NCBI GenBank assembly: GCA_030433355.1
Contig: JAUIMG010000012.1
Coordinates: 1 to 64,000 of the forward strand
Direction of reading: 5' to 3'
Origin: Bacteroidia bacterium
GTDB taxonomy: Bacteria > Bacteroidota > Bacteroidia > Flavobacteriales_E > Vicingaceae
DNA length: 64,000 nt
The notes below the pieces were generated by a model. The model saw only the letters and a program-made list of their open reading frames with translations. It searched no databases and was not told the DNA's origin. Position numbers and translations under genes: made by a program. How positions within the stretch are numbered: position 1 is the first letter of the stretch; each line of letters opens with the position of its first letter. This document shows positions 17,298-26,824 of this stretch, one piece after another.

Positions 17298-18104
17298 ATG
17301 AAATTTTCTCCAAAACGAATTGTTTGTCTAACAGAAGAGACAACAGAAACTCTTTATTTATTGGGCGAACAAGACCGTATAGTCGGAATTTCAGGTTTTA
17401 CTGTCAGACCTAAACAAGCTAGAAAAGAAAAACCAAAAGTTTCCGCTTTTATAGATGCGAAAATTGATAAAATACTAGATTTAAAACCAGATTTAGTTAT
17501 CGGTTTTTCAGATATACAAGCCAATATTGCCAAGACTTTAATTGAAAATGGAGTAAATGTTTGGATAAATAATCATCGCTCTGTGGAGGATATATTTAGA
17601 ATGATAATTCAATTAGGAGTCTTAGTTGATCAAAAAGATAAAGCATTAGAATTAGTCCATAAATACAAAGTTAGGATGGATGAAATTCATGCTATTTCAA
17701 CTAGTTGGACTGTTAAACCTAAAGTGTATTTTGAGGAGTGGTACGATCCAATAATTACGGGTATACAATGGGTTAGCGAGCTTATTGGTTTAGCAGGTGG
17801 GATAGATGTTTTTCCAACTCCAGAGAATGGCGCCTTAGCTAAAAATAGAATTATTAAAGCCAAAAAAGTAATTGAAGCTAATCCAGATATTATCCTTGCA
17901 TCTTGGTGTGGAAAGAAATTCAAGAAGAAAAAAATGCTGAATAGGAAAAACTGGGAAGAAATAACTGCCATAAAGCATGATGCTGTTTATGAGATAGATT
18001 CTTCTATTATTTTGCAGCCGGGTCCTGCTTCTATTTCTGAAGGTATTGAAATAATGCATAAAATCTTTGAATCATGGCAGAGAGAAAATAAAGGAGATGC
18101 TTAA
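17298..18104 (+). CDS. BtuF-like cobalamin-binding protein without signal peptide
   Basis: 268 residues. The fold is that of periplasmic helical-backbone metal/cobalamin receptors (BtuF, FecB): 'RIVCLTEETTETLYLLGEQDRIVGISGFTVRP', 'KILDLKPDLVIGFSDIQANIAKTLIENGVNVWINNHRSVEDIF' and 'WVSELIGLAGGIDVF'. The N-terminus (MKFSPKRIVCLTEE) starts straight into the first strand with no signal peptide and no lipobox, so the protein appears to be cytoplasmic. It is followed, with overlap, by a DUF71 ATPase. A separate true BtuF lipoprotein is encoded 7 kb downstream, so this copy probably has another role, such as intracellular corrinoid handling. Confidence 0.85.
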   Translation: MKFSPKRIVCLTEETTETLYLLGEQDRIVGISGFTVRPKQARKEKPKVSAFIDAKIDKILDLKPDLVIGFSDIQANIAKTLIENGVNVWINNHRSVEDIFRMIIQLGVLVDQKDKALELVHKYKVRMDEIHAISTSWTVKPKVYFEEWYDPIITGIQWVSELIGLAGGIDVFPTPENGALAKNRIIKAKKVIEANPDIILASWCGKKFKKKKMLNRKNWEEITAIKHDAVYEIDSSIILQPGPASISEGIEIMHKIFESWQRENKGDA

Positions 18105-18801
18105 AACATATTTCAATTGGAGCAGTGGAAAAGACTCTTCGCTCGCTTTATATCAACTATTAAATTCAAATGAGTATAGTGTTGAGAAACTTTTAACCAC
18201 TATAAGTTTTGAAGAGCAAAGAGTGGGTATGCATGGACTTAGAAAAGAGTTGTTAGAGAAACAAGTGCAGTCTATAGGGCTTCCTCATCAGATTATAGAA
18301 TTAAAATCTAGCCTTAGTCATGAGAATTACAATAAATTAATGGCCAAAACAAATGAGGAATTAAAAAATCAAGGCTTTACTCATGCTGCTTTTGGAGATA
18401 TATTTTTAGAAGACTTGAAGAATTACAGAGAAGCTCAATTAAAATTGATGCATATTGAAGCAGTTTTTCCTCTTTGGCAAAGAAATACTAAAGAAGTTAT
18501 TCATGAGTTTATTGATTTGGGTTTTAGAACTGTAATAGTGGCGGCCTCAAAGCAATACTTTGACAAGTCTTTTGTTGGTCAAGAACTAACAAAAGACTTA
18601 ATAGACAACTTGCCTAGTGATGTAGACCCTTGTGGCGAGAATGGAGAGTTTCACACATTTACTTTTGAGGGTCCAATATTTAAAGAAAAAATAGATTTTA
18701 AAGAGGGTGAAAAAGTTCTTAAAACTTATCCCAATCCTAGCCGTAATAAGGATTCGAAAAGTGACGTAGGCTTTTGGTTTTGCGACTTAATTCCAATATG
18801 A
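18097..18801 (+). CDS. DUF71/COG2102 ATPase (diphthine-ammonia-ligase-like), B12 salvage type
   Basis: 234 residues from the ATG at 18097; the usual family start 'MLKTYFNWSSGKDSSLALYQLL' fits this better than the ATG 30 bases earlier inside the previous gene. The SGGxDS-like PP-loop (WSSGKDSS, residues 8-15) marks an N-type ATP pyrophosphatase; 'FGDIFLEDLKNYREAQL' and 'DPCGENGEFHTFTFEGPIF' are the DUF71 blocks. The archaeal/eukaryal members make diphthamide, which bacteria lack; comparative genomics has proposed a B12-salvage role for a bacterial subgroup, and the position here directly behind a BtuF-like gene agrees. Reaction and substrate remain unproven. Confidence 0.85.
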   Translation: MLKTYFNWSSGKDSSLALYQLLNSNEYSVEKLLTTISFEEQRVGMHGLRKELLEKQVQSIGLPHQIIELKSSLSHENYNKLMAKTNEELKNQGFTHAAFGDIFLEDLKNYREAQLKLMHIEAVFPLWQRNTKEVIHEFIDLGFRTVIVAASKQYFDKSFVGQELTKDLIDNLPSDVDPCGENGEFHTFTFEGPIFKEKIDFKEGEKVLKTYPNPSRNKDSKSDVGFWFCDLIPI

Positions 18802-18876
18802 ATAATGTATTGTTAATTCAACTACCTAAAAGCCTTATAATTGCCATTCGCTTTTCCGATATTTGTTTATTGATTT

Positions 18877-21800
18877 ATGGTCAAGAATTGTATTAAATTT
18901 TTATTTCTTTTTCTAGCTTTTACTGCTTTCCAGTCTGCTTCTGCTCAAGATTTCCGTTTGATTATGGAATTAGTAGTAACAGAAGATGGTAAGAAACTTC
19001 CAAATGCAGAAATTAAGGTTTACAAAAATGGCAAGGAAGTAGAAACAGTATTGACCGATTCAAAAGGTAGAGCAGATATCCCTATGGGGCCAAATGGCGT
19101 TTATGATATTTCCATTACTGGAAAGGGAATGATTAAGAAAAAACTTAACGTAAATACAAATAATGTTCCTGCTGAAAATTTAAAGGGAGATACCTTCTTT
19201 CCTGCAGAAGTAGATATTTTTCCAAAGTTAGACGGCATGGATTTGGCTATTCTTAGCAAACCGATTGGAAAAATAGTTTACGACCCTGGAATCAATGGCT
19301 TTGATGCGGATATGAAGTATACGCAGCAAATGAAATCGCAACTAGACAAACTAAAAAGCGATTATGAGAAAAAGAAGCTTGAAGAGGAAAAGGCAATGGC
19401 CAACAAGCAAAAGGAATATGATGCCGCAATAAAACTTGCTGACAAGGCTTTTTCATCAGAAAATTGGGAAGAAGCTGAAGTTCAGTATAAAAAAGCAGCA
19501 GCAATAATGCCTATTGAGACTTATCCTTCCTTTCAATTGGCGGAATTAGAGTCGAAATTAATTGCCATAAGAGCTACGAATGAAAAGTACAATCAGGCAA
19601 TTAAGATTGCTGATGAGGCACTTGCGTCTAAGGACTACCAAAGGGCTATTTCGGAATATAAGAAAGCATCAGGATATAAGCCAGAAGAGGAGTACCCTGT
19701 AACTAAGTTAAAAGAAGCAGAAACAGCAGCTTCAGCATTCTTAAAAGCTGAGCAAACTTATTTAGCAGCAATAGAGAAAGGGGATAATGCACTTAAAATA
19801 AATGATCTTAATACAGCAAAAGCTGCTTTTGAAACAGCAGCGGAAGCAAAACCTGCAGAAAGCTATCCTAAGAATAAGTTAGCAGAGATTAACAATATTC
19901 TCGGAAAACAAGAACAAAAAGAACAGGAGTATCAAGCTGCTGTGAAAGCTGGAGATGAAGCAATGACAGCTGAAGATTATGTTAGTGCTAAAGCTTCCTA
20001 TCAAAAGGCATTGGGAGTTAAGCCTACAGAGTCGTATCCTCAAGAGCAAATTACTAAAGCAGAAGGTTTACTTGCCGCAGCAGCGAAGAAAAATCAAGAC
20101 TACTTAGCAGCTGTAGAAGCAGCAGATAATGCACTTGCTGCAAATAAATTAGAAGAGGCAAAAGCTGCTTATCAATCGGCGAATAAAATCAAGCCAAAGG
20201 AAGAATATCCGGTAAATAAACTAAAAGAAATTGCAGATCAAATAGCTAAAACACAGGCCGCAGAAAAAGCCTATACTGATAAGATTGCTGAAGCAGATAA
20301 AGCACTAGCATCTAAAGATTATGAGAATGCAAAGGCTTCTTATGGGGAAGCTGTTTCTTTAAAACCTGCAGAATCTTATCCTAAGGAAAAAATTACTGAA
20401 ATTGATGGAATATTGGCAGCTGCTAAAGAGGCAGATAGCAAGTACCAAGCTGCAATAAGCAAAGCAGATCAGGCATTTGCAGCCAATAAATTAGAGGAAG
20501 CAAAAGCAGGCTATAACGAGGCTTTGGCTGTGAAGCCTGATGAATCCTATCCAAAAGAAAAGCTAACCGAAATTGAAGGCGCATTAATAGCCATTGAAAA
20601 GCAAAATTCTGCATATAATGATGCTATCGCTAAAGGTGATGAAGCACTTACAGCAAAGGATTACAAGGCTGCTAAAGGATTTTATGCAACTGCTTCTGAA
20701 GCAAAGCCAGAAGAAGCTTATCCAAAAGATAAAATTTCAGAGATTGACGGAATTATTGCAGCAAATGAAGAGAAGGATAGAAACTATGCTGCAGCAATAG
20801 AGGCAGCAGATAATGCTTTTAAAGGAAAGAATTTTGATCAGGCAAAAATAGAGTACAATAAAGCTTTAGTTATTAAACCAGAAGAGGCTTATCCGAAAGA
20901 GCAAATTGGGGCTATTGAAAATCAATTAGCTGCTGCAGAGAAATTAGAAGCGGATTATTTAGCTGCTATTAAGAACGGAGATGCTGCTTTTGCTGAAAAG
21001 AATTATGAAAAAGCTAAAAGTGATTATCAAGCAGCACTATCGATTAAATCTGAAGAATCTTATCCTCAAGAAAAGATAACTGAAATAGAAGGAATAGTTA
21101 AACAAGCAGCAGAAATGGAGGAGAAATATACTTCTGCCATAAGTAAAGCAGATGGCTTGTTGGCTTCAGAAAATTATGAGGAAGCAAAAGCTGCATACCA
21201 AGAAGCATTAGCTGTAAAGTCTAAGGAAGAATATCCCAAAACTAAAATTGCAGAGATTGATACTAAACTTTCTGATATAGCATCTGCTAAAGCCGCAGCA
21301 GAAAAATTAGAAGCAGACTATACCGCTGCTATGAAAGAAGGTCAGTCTAAATTGGATGCTAAGAAATACGAAGAGGCTATTGCATCCTTTACTATTGCTG
21401 CAGGTCTAAAAGCTGAGGAAAAAGAGCCAAAGACTAAAATTGAAGAAATAAAAGCGATTCAGGCTCAATTAGCAGCGGAGGCAGCAGAACAAGAAAGGCT
21501 TCAAAAACTACAAGCGGATTATGAGGCAGCAATTAAAAAAGCCGATGATTTATTTACTGCTAAAAGCTTAGCAGAAGCAAGAACGGAATACCAAGCAGCT
21601 TTGGCCTTAAAGGCAGATGAAGCCTATCCACAGAAAAAAATTGAGGAAATTAATTCAGTTTTATCTGATGCTAAAGAACAAGAAGAAAAGTATGCTGCTG
21701 CAATTGCTGAAGCCGATAAGTTAATGGCGAATAAAAAGTTTGAAGATGCAAAATCTAAATATTCTGAAGCGAGTTCAATAAAGTCAGAAGAGGCCTATCC

Positions 21801-24684
21801 AAAAGATAAGATAAAGGAGATTGATGGTAAACTAGCTGAGATTGCTGCTGCTGCCGCAGCAATTGCCTTAGAGAATGAAAATAAACAGAAAATACAAGAA
21901 AACTACAATGCTTTAATTGAGGAGGGAACAGCCTTGATGCAAGAGAAAAAGTGGAGCGAAGCTAAGTCTAAGTTTCAAGAAGCGCTAGAATTAAAAGATG
22001 AGCAATTGCCTAAAGATAAAATAGCAGCAATTGAAGCTTCTATAGCAGCAGAACAAAATGCAATGGCTGCTGCAGAAATTCAAGAAAAGTATGATGATGC
22101 AATAAAAAAAGCAGATGATTTGTTTGCTGCCTCTAATTGGGTAGACTCTAAATCTGCCTACCAAGAAGCATTAGCTATAAAGAGTGAAGATTATCCTCAA
22201 AGTCAGATTGATATTATCAATGAAAAGATTACAGAAGAACAAGCTAAGTTAGCTGCAGAAGCATCTGCAGCGGAAGCAGCAAAAAAGGAAGCTGAAGTAC
22301 AAGCTAAATATGATGCTGCTATACTTGCTGCTGATGAGTTATTTGCTGCTTCAAAATGGGAAGAATCAACAGCTAAGTATCAAGAGGCCTTAACTATTAA
22401 ATCAGAGGATTATCCTCAAAGTCAGATAGACAAAATAAATACGAAAATAGAGGAGGAGAAAGCGAAGTTAGCGGCCCAGGCTTCCGCTGCTGAATCTGCG
22501 AAACTTGAGGCAGAATACCAATCGTTAATTGCTCAGGCTGATTTATTGTTAGAACAAGAAGATCTAGCCAATGCTAAGTCTAGTTATGAGAAAGCATTAA
22601 GCTTAAAGCAAGATGAGTACCCTAAGATGCAAATTGAAATGATTGCAGCTAGAATTAAATCTTTAGCAGAAAAAGCTGAAAAGCAGAAATTAGCAGCTCA
22701 AAAAGATGCGGATTATCAAGCAGCCATTGCAGCAGGAGATGCCGCTATAGCAGCTAGGCAATATGCAAATGCAAAGAATCAATTTCAAAATGCATTAAGC
22801 ATTAAGCCGGAAGAGACATATCCTAAAGATAAAATTTCTGAAATTGAAAATTTACAAGCTGAACTAGCATCTAAAAATGCGGCACAAAATGAACAATACA
22901 ATGCTGCCATAGCTGCCGCGGATTTAGCATTTCAAAACGAAAGCTTTGATGAAGCTAGAAACAAGTATAATGAGGCTATTCAAATTAAGTCATCAGAATC
23001 TTACCCAAAAGAACAACTCGCATTAATAGATAAAACTATTGATGAAAGGGCAGCAAAAGCAGAGCAGATTAAGCTTCAAAAAGAAAGGGAAGCAAAAAAT
23101 GAAGCAGCTTACCAAACAGCAATAGTTGAAGGTGATAAATTTTACAGCAATAAAGAATATAGCTCTGCAATTAATAAATATGAGTTGGCAAAAGGTTTAA
23201 GTCCATCTAAAACTTACCCACAAGAGCAAATTGATAAAATAAATAAGCAGTTAGCATCTCAAGAGCAAGCTAAGTTAGATGCAGAACGAAAGAAGAAGGA
23301 ATTGGCTGATAGGGAAGGTAGATATAAAGAAGTCATAGCTCTTGGCGACGAAGCGTATGATAATAAGTCACTTAATCTCGCAAAGCGTCAGTATGAAGCC
23401 GCTTTGGCTATGAAGCCAAATGAAGAATATCCTAAATCTAGAATTAAAACAATTAATGGCCTTCTTGAAGAAAAGCGTCTAGCTGAATTAGAAGCAAAGA
23501 ATGCACAAGAGAAGCCAATTGAAATCCAAAAGGGGCCAAAGTCATCAGTTACAGGAGATGCTGAAGCAGAAATTGATAGAATTTATCAGGAAATGTGGGC
23601 TAAGAAGAATAGTGATAAAAATGCAAAAGTTGTAGCTCAGCAGTCTAAAGTCAATGAATTTAGAATAGCGGAAAAAGAGGGGGACGAAAGGAAGATTCAA
23701 GAAGAAAAGCAAAGAATAGAAGGTGTTGCCATAAGCATGCAAGAGCAACGACAGACGGCAAATGAGTTTTACATGCAGAATTTTGAAACGGTTAAGCAGA
23801 AAGAGAAAGATGTAGTAGAAGGAGAGAAAACTTTAAGCAGAGAAGCAGAGAGAACAAGAAATAATCAAATGGTGGAGGAAAAACAAATTAAAGAAAACGA
23901 GTACCACTCCGACCTTCAGAAACAACAGCGGGAAAGAAGTGAGAACTTAGATAAAGCTTATGTGCAAAAGCAATCAGATATTTTGGAGCAAAATAGAAAG
24001 TTAGATTCGGATAATTTGAATAAGAATACCGCATCTATTAATGCAGTGATTGAGACTCAGAAAGAAGTATATGATGAGTTAAATGAGACTTCGGAAGAGA
24101 AGCGACAAGAGGAAATGAAGACTATTAGCACAAAACAAGATGATTTAAGGCAATTTGCACAGGAAAGAAGCGATGATTTTGAAGAGAATTATGAGGATGT
24201 AAAAGAAAAAGAGAAGGCTATAGTTGAAGAACAAAAAAGGCTTACCAATGAGTCTGATGCTAAGATATTAGATAATCAAAGTATTGTTCAGGAGGTATCT
24301 AATGATCAAAGAAAAATACAGCAGAATGGAGATACTCAGCATAAAGAAAACTATATTGAAGTAGTAGAGAAAACCAAGATGTTAAAGGATGAGCAAGATC
24401 AATTGAATGCGGAGTCTGAGAAGAGAAGACAAGATAATAAGAACCAGAAATATTACGAAGGGGAAAAGAAAATTAGACAAGATCCTGAGTCAGCAGATTA
24501 CCCTCAAGGTGTGACCGAGAAGATTATTGAAAATGATAATAGTACAACCATACGAAGAATAGTAGTTGAAGGAACACAAACAGATATCTATGAGAAAACT
24601 TTGTATGCTTATGGTAAAATTATTTATACCAAAAATGGAAACAATATAACCAAGGAAACTTGGGATGCTGAAAGCAAAAAGTAG
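18877..24684 (+). CDS. Giant exported TPR-like repeat protein (57-residue repeats)
   Basis: 1935 residues. Signal peptide (MVKNCIKFLFLFLAFTAFQSASAQ); then about residues 27-110 look like a small carboxypeptidase-regulatory-type beta domain ('VVTEDGKKLPNAEIKVYKNGKEVETVLTDSKGRADI'). Residues about 181-1540 hold roughly 22 tandem repeats of 57 residues with consensus Y.AAI..AD.AL..K.YE.AK..Y..AL..KP.E.YPK.KI.EI, i.e. a TPR-like helix pair plus a linker with a near-invariant YPK. Residues about 1540-1870 are Glu/Lys/Gln-rich coiled coil. The last 65 form a conserved-looking C-terminal unit ('YPQGVTEKIIENDNSTTIRRIVVEG...YGKIIYTKNGNNIT'). Probably periplasmic scaffold. The btuF gene starts directly after its stop codon, so it is transcribed with the B12 transporter. 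Function unknown. Confidence 0.85.
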   Translation: MVKNCIKFLFLFLAFTAFQSASAQDFRLIMELVVTEDGKKLPNAEIKVYKNGKEVETVLTDSKGRADIPMGPNGVYDISITGKGMIKKKLNVNTNNVPAENLKGDTFFPAEVDIFPKLDGMDLAILSKPIGKIVYDPGINGFDADMKYTQQMKSQLDKLKSDYEKKKLEEEKAMANKQKEYDAAIKLADKAFSSENWEEAEVQYKKAAAIMPIETYPSFQLAELESKLIAIRATNEKYNQAIKIADEALASKDYQRAISEYKKASGYKPEEEYPVTKLKEAETAASAFLKAEQTYLAAIEKGDNALKINDLNTAKAAFETAAEAKPAESYPKNKLAEINNILGKQEQKEQEYQAAVKAGDEAMTAEDYVSAKASYQKALGVKPTESYPQEQITKAEGLLAAAAKKNQDYLAAVEAADNALAANKLEEAKAAYQSANKIKPKEEYPVNKLKEIADQIAKTQAAEKAYTDKIAEADKALASKDYENAKASYGEAVSLKPAESYPKEKITEIDGILAAAKEADSKYQAAISKADQAFAANKLEEAKAGYNEALAVKPDESYPKEKLTEIEGALIAIEKQNSAYNDAIAKGDEALTAKDYKAAKGFYATASEAKPEEAYPKDKISEIDGIIAANEEKDRNYAAAIEAADNAFKGKNFDQAKIEYNKALVIKPEEAYPKEQIGAIENQLAAAEKLEADYLAAIKNGDAAFAEKNYEKAKSDYQAALSIKSEESYPQEKITEIEGIVKQAAEMEEKYTSAISKADGLLASENYEEAKAAYQEALAVKSKEEYPKTKIAEIDTKLSDIASAKAAAEKLEADYTAAMKEGQSKLDAKKYEEAIASFTIAAGLKAEEKEPKTKIEEIKAIQAQLAAEAAEQERLQKLQADYEAAIKKADDLFTAKSLAEARTEYQAALALKADEAYPQKKIEEINSVLSDAKEQEEKYAAAIAEADKLMANKKFEDAKSKYSEASSIKSEEAYPKDKIKEIDGKLAEIAAAAAAIALENENKQKIQENYNALIEEGTALMQEKKWSEAKSKFQEALELKDEQLPKDKIAAIEASIAAEQNAMAAAEIQEKYDDAIKKADDLFAASNWVDSKSAYQEALAIKSEDYPQSQIDIINEKITEEQAKLAAEASAAEAAKKEAEVQAKYDAAILAADELFAASKWEESTAKYQEALTIKSEDYPQSQIDKINTKIEEEKAKLAAQASAAESAKLEAEYQSLIAQADLLLEQEDLANAKSSYEKALSLKQDEYPKMQIEMIAARIKSLAEKAEKQKLAAQKDADYQAAIAAGDAAIAARQYANAKNQFQNALSIKPEETYPKDKISEIENLQAELASKNAAQNEQYNAAIAAADLAFQNESFDEARNKYNEAIQIKSSESYPKEQLALIDKTIDERAAKAEQIKLQKEREAKNEAAYQTAIVEGDKFYSNKEYSSAINKYELAKGLSPSKTYPQEQIDKINKQLASQEQAKLDAERKKKELADREGRYKEVIALGDEAYDNKSLNLAKRQYEAALAMKPNEEYPKSRIKTINGLLEEKRLAELEAKNAQEKPIEIQKGPKSSVTGDAEAEIDRIYQEMWAKKNSDKNAKVVAQQSKVNEFRIAEKEGDERKIQEEKQRIEGVAISMQEQRQTANEFYMQNFETVKQKEKDVVEGEKTLSREAERTRNNQMVEEKQIKENEYHSDLQKQQRERSENLDKAYVQKQSDILEQNRKLDSDNLNKNTASINAVIETQKEVYDELNETSEEKRQEEMKTISTKQDDLRQFAQERSDDFEENYEDVKEKEKAIVEEQKRLTNESDAKILDNQSIVQEVSNDQRKIQQNGDTQHKENYIEVVEKTKMLKDEQDQLNAESEKRRQDNKNQKYYEGEKKIRQDPESADYPQGVTEKIIENDNSTTIRRIVVEGTQTDIYEKTLYAYGKIIYTKNGNNITKETWDAESKK
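19417..23490 (+). repeat. Tandem coding repeat, 171-bp period, about 22 copies
   Basis: In several adjacent units the distance between equivalent Tyr codons is exactly 57 codons (171 bp); longer spacing in the second half comes from Ala/Glu/Lys-rich linkers. Counting the [E/S]xYPx motif gives 22 units, a few degenerate (EEKEPKT, DEQLPKD). DNA identity between units is low although protein similarity is clear, so expansion is old or codons have been diversified. Confidence 0.85.
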
Positions 24685-25818
24685 ATGGCTTCTTTTAAAT
24701 TTAAGTACAGCCCATTTTTTTTACTTATTATTCTTCAGCTTTCCTGCAATGATAACACAAAGCAGGAATTAGATAATTCTGAAATATCGAACACAAATTT
24801 TTCTATAGATAAGCAAGACGAATGCTTTATTATTTCAATTAAAGAGATATACCCAAATAGTGGAATTGGAGAGAGATATTGCCTTTGTCCTAAAGGGAAG
24901 AATTTGAAGGATGCGGACTTTACACAAGAAATAGAAATACCGGTTGAACGAGTTGGAATAAATTCAACTACCCATTTAGGGTTTATTCATGTTTTAGAAA
25001 AGTTAAATTCTATTAAAGCCGCAACAAATCTTAGTTTGTATTACAACCAAGGATTTAATGCTAATATTAATAATGGGAAAGTTAAGTCTCTGGGTGTTAG
25101 CAGAATTGAAACTGAACTTGCAATAAATCAAGAGCTTGATGTTTTGTTTTCTTATGTTATGGATGCAACATCTTATAAGGAAGTTCAAAGGCTAAGAAAA
25201 CTAGGTATTCCTGTTATTCTGATTAATGAGTTTATGGAGGAAAGGCCAATCGACAAAGCAAATTGGTTAAAACTATTTGCATTGTTTTATGGGAAAGCGC
25301 AACAGCTAAAAGCAAAACAGTATTTAGATAAGACAGAAAAAGAATATACAGAGTTGAAAGAGATTGCAAAATCAGCAACAAACAAACCTAAAGTAATACT
25401 AGGTATTCCATGGAAAGGAAATTGGTATGTGAGCGGTGCAAATACCTATCAAGCCAATTTTATAAAGGATGCCGGAGCAGATTATCGATGGAAAGATTTG
25501 GTGAGTAAAGGTTCTTTACCAATCGCATTTGAAAAAGTATTAGTGAATTCAGTAGATGCAGAGTATTGGTTAAATCCTGGAAGTTACAAAACAAAGAAAG
25601 ATATTCTTGAAGTAGATGAAAGGTTTGAAAAGATGATTTCGTATCAACATAATTCAATTTATAGTCACTATAAAAGAACCAACAATAAAGGTGCAAATGA
25701 CTACTGGGAAAGTGGAGTAGTGGAACCTCATGCTATTCTAGCAGACTTAATAGCTATTTTTCATCCGAGTTTATTGGAGAAGCATCAATTAAAATATTAT
25801 TTTAGAATAGATGAATAG
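24685..25818 (+). CDS. btuF: BtuF-like cobalamin ABC substrate-binding lipoprotein
   Basis: 377 residues; ATG begins on the base after the giant gene's TAG. Lipoprotein signal (FLLIILQLSCND, lipobox Cys about 22). The body matches periplasmic siderophore/cobalamin-binding proteins (PF01497): 'IEIPVERVGINSTTHLGFIHVLEKLNSIKAATNLS', 'LDVLFSYVMDATSYKEVQRLRKLGIPVILINEF', 'WLKLFALFYGKAQQLKAKQYLDKTEKEY', 'YVSGANTYQANFIKDAGADYRW'. Delivers the ligand to BtuC. Overlaps the permease gene by 8 bases. Cobalamin rather than iron-siderophore is inferred from the locus. Confidence 0.87.
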   Translation: MASFKFKYSPFFLLIILQLSCNDNTKQELDNSEISNTNFSIDKQDECFIISIKEIYPNSGIGERYCLCPKGKNLKDADFTQEIEIPVERVGINSTTHLGFIHVLEKLNSIKAATNLSLYYNQGFNANINNGKVKSLGVSRIETELAINQELDVLFSYVMDATSYKEVQRLRKLGIPVILINEFMEERPIDKANWLKLFALFYGKAQQLKAKQYLDKTEKEYTELKEIAKSATNKPKVILGIPWKGNWYVSGANTYQANFIKDAGADYRWKDLVSKGSLPIAFEKVLVNSVDAEYWLNPGSYKTKKDILEVDERFEKMISYQHNSIYSHYKRTNNKGANDYWESGVVEPHAILADLIAIFHPSLLEKHQLKYYFRIDE

Positions 25819-26824
25819 AAATAAAATCTATTTCTTGTTTCTTATACTATTAATGCCAATTCTAGCATTAATAGATTTATCTATAGGTGCTGTAGATATT
25901 TCTTTCGCTACAATTACAGATTATTTAAGTTTTCAAGACTTATCTGAAAAAGAGAACTTAATACTTCATGAAAGTAGAATGCCTAGAGTTCTCACAGCTC
26001 TTATTTGTGGTGTTGCTTTATCTATTGCAGGTTTATTGATGCAAACCCTTTTTAGAAATCCGCTTGCAGGGCCTTATATACTTGGAATTAGCTCAGGATC
26101 AGCCTTAGGCGTAGCTATATTTATCATGGGCGCTTCTTTTCTTGGCTTAACAATCAGTATGGGAATTGGAGTTACTCTAGGGGCTTTACTTGGAGCATTT
26201 GGTATTTTATTTATTCTTTTTCTTTTATCTATTAAAATAAAAGATATTATGACCTTGCTGATAGTAGGAATTCTAATGGGAGCTATAGCTACAGCAATCA
26301 TTGGAATTTTGCAATTTTTCGCTCCTGCTTTTCAAATCAAATCTTTTTTATTGTGGACATTGGGAAGTTTAGATGCGGTAGGCTATGCAGATTTAAAGCT
26401 AATTTATGTAGCTGTATTTGTAGCAGTTTTAGCTACCTTTTTGATTGTAAAACCATTGAATGCAATACTTTTTGGTGAGACTTATGCGAAGAGTATTGGA
26501 GTTAATATTCTACAAATAAGGTTAATCATTATTTTGATAACGGCAGTATTAACCGCTTTTATTACTGCATACTGTGGTCCTATTGGTTTTATTGGAATTG
26601 TTGTGCCCCACTTATCTAGATTATTATTTAAAACTAATAAACATGAAATAATTATTCCTTCATCAATTTTGATGGGTTCCTGCCTTTTATTATTTACTGA
26701 TGCTATTAGCAATGGTCTAATCCAAAATGTTGTATTGCCAATAAATTCTATTACAGCCCTTATGGGAATACCAATTATTATTTGGATCATCCTTTCTAAG
26801 CAAAAAATTTCTTCTGCATTTTAA
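25811..26824 (+). CDS. btuC: ABC transporter permease, FecCD/BtuC family
   Basis: 337 residues with about ten hydrophobic helices. Family blocks are plain: 'ESRMPRVLTALICGVALSIAGLLMQTLFRNPLAGPYILGISSGSALGVAI' near the N-terminus, 'LLIVGILMGAIATAI', 'LLWTLGSLDAVGY', and near the C-terminus 'YCGPIGFIGIVVPHLSRLL', the coupling-helix region of BtuC/FecCD. Forms the inner-membrane channel with the ATPase encoded next. Stop and next start overlap by one base (TAATG). Confidence 0.93.
   Translation: MNRNKIYFLFLILLMPILALIDLSIGAVDISFATITDYLSFQDLSEKENLILHESRMPRVLTALICGVALSIAGLLMQTLFRNPLAGPYILGISSGSALGVAIFIMGASFLGLTISMGIGVTLGALLGAFGILFILFLLSIKIKDIMTLLIVGILMGAIATAIIGILQFFAPAFQIKSFLLWTLGSLDAVGYADLKLIYVAVFVAVLATFLIVKPLNAILFGETYAKSIGVNILQIRLIIILITAVLTAFITAYCGPIGFIGIVVPHLSRLLFKTNKHEIIIPSSILMGSCLLLFTDAISNGLIQNVVLPINSITALMGIPIIIWIILSKQKISSAF

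Noticed and set aside
17298-18104. Missed upstream signal peptide for the first BtuF-like protein
   Set aside because: The start is two bases after the previous stop, and no in-frame hydrophobic segment precedes the first strand.
19417-23490. Possible CRISPR or DNA tandem array
   Set aside because: The repeat is at protein level (57 codons) within one open frame; DNA units differ and there are no unique spacers.
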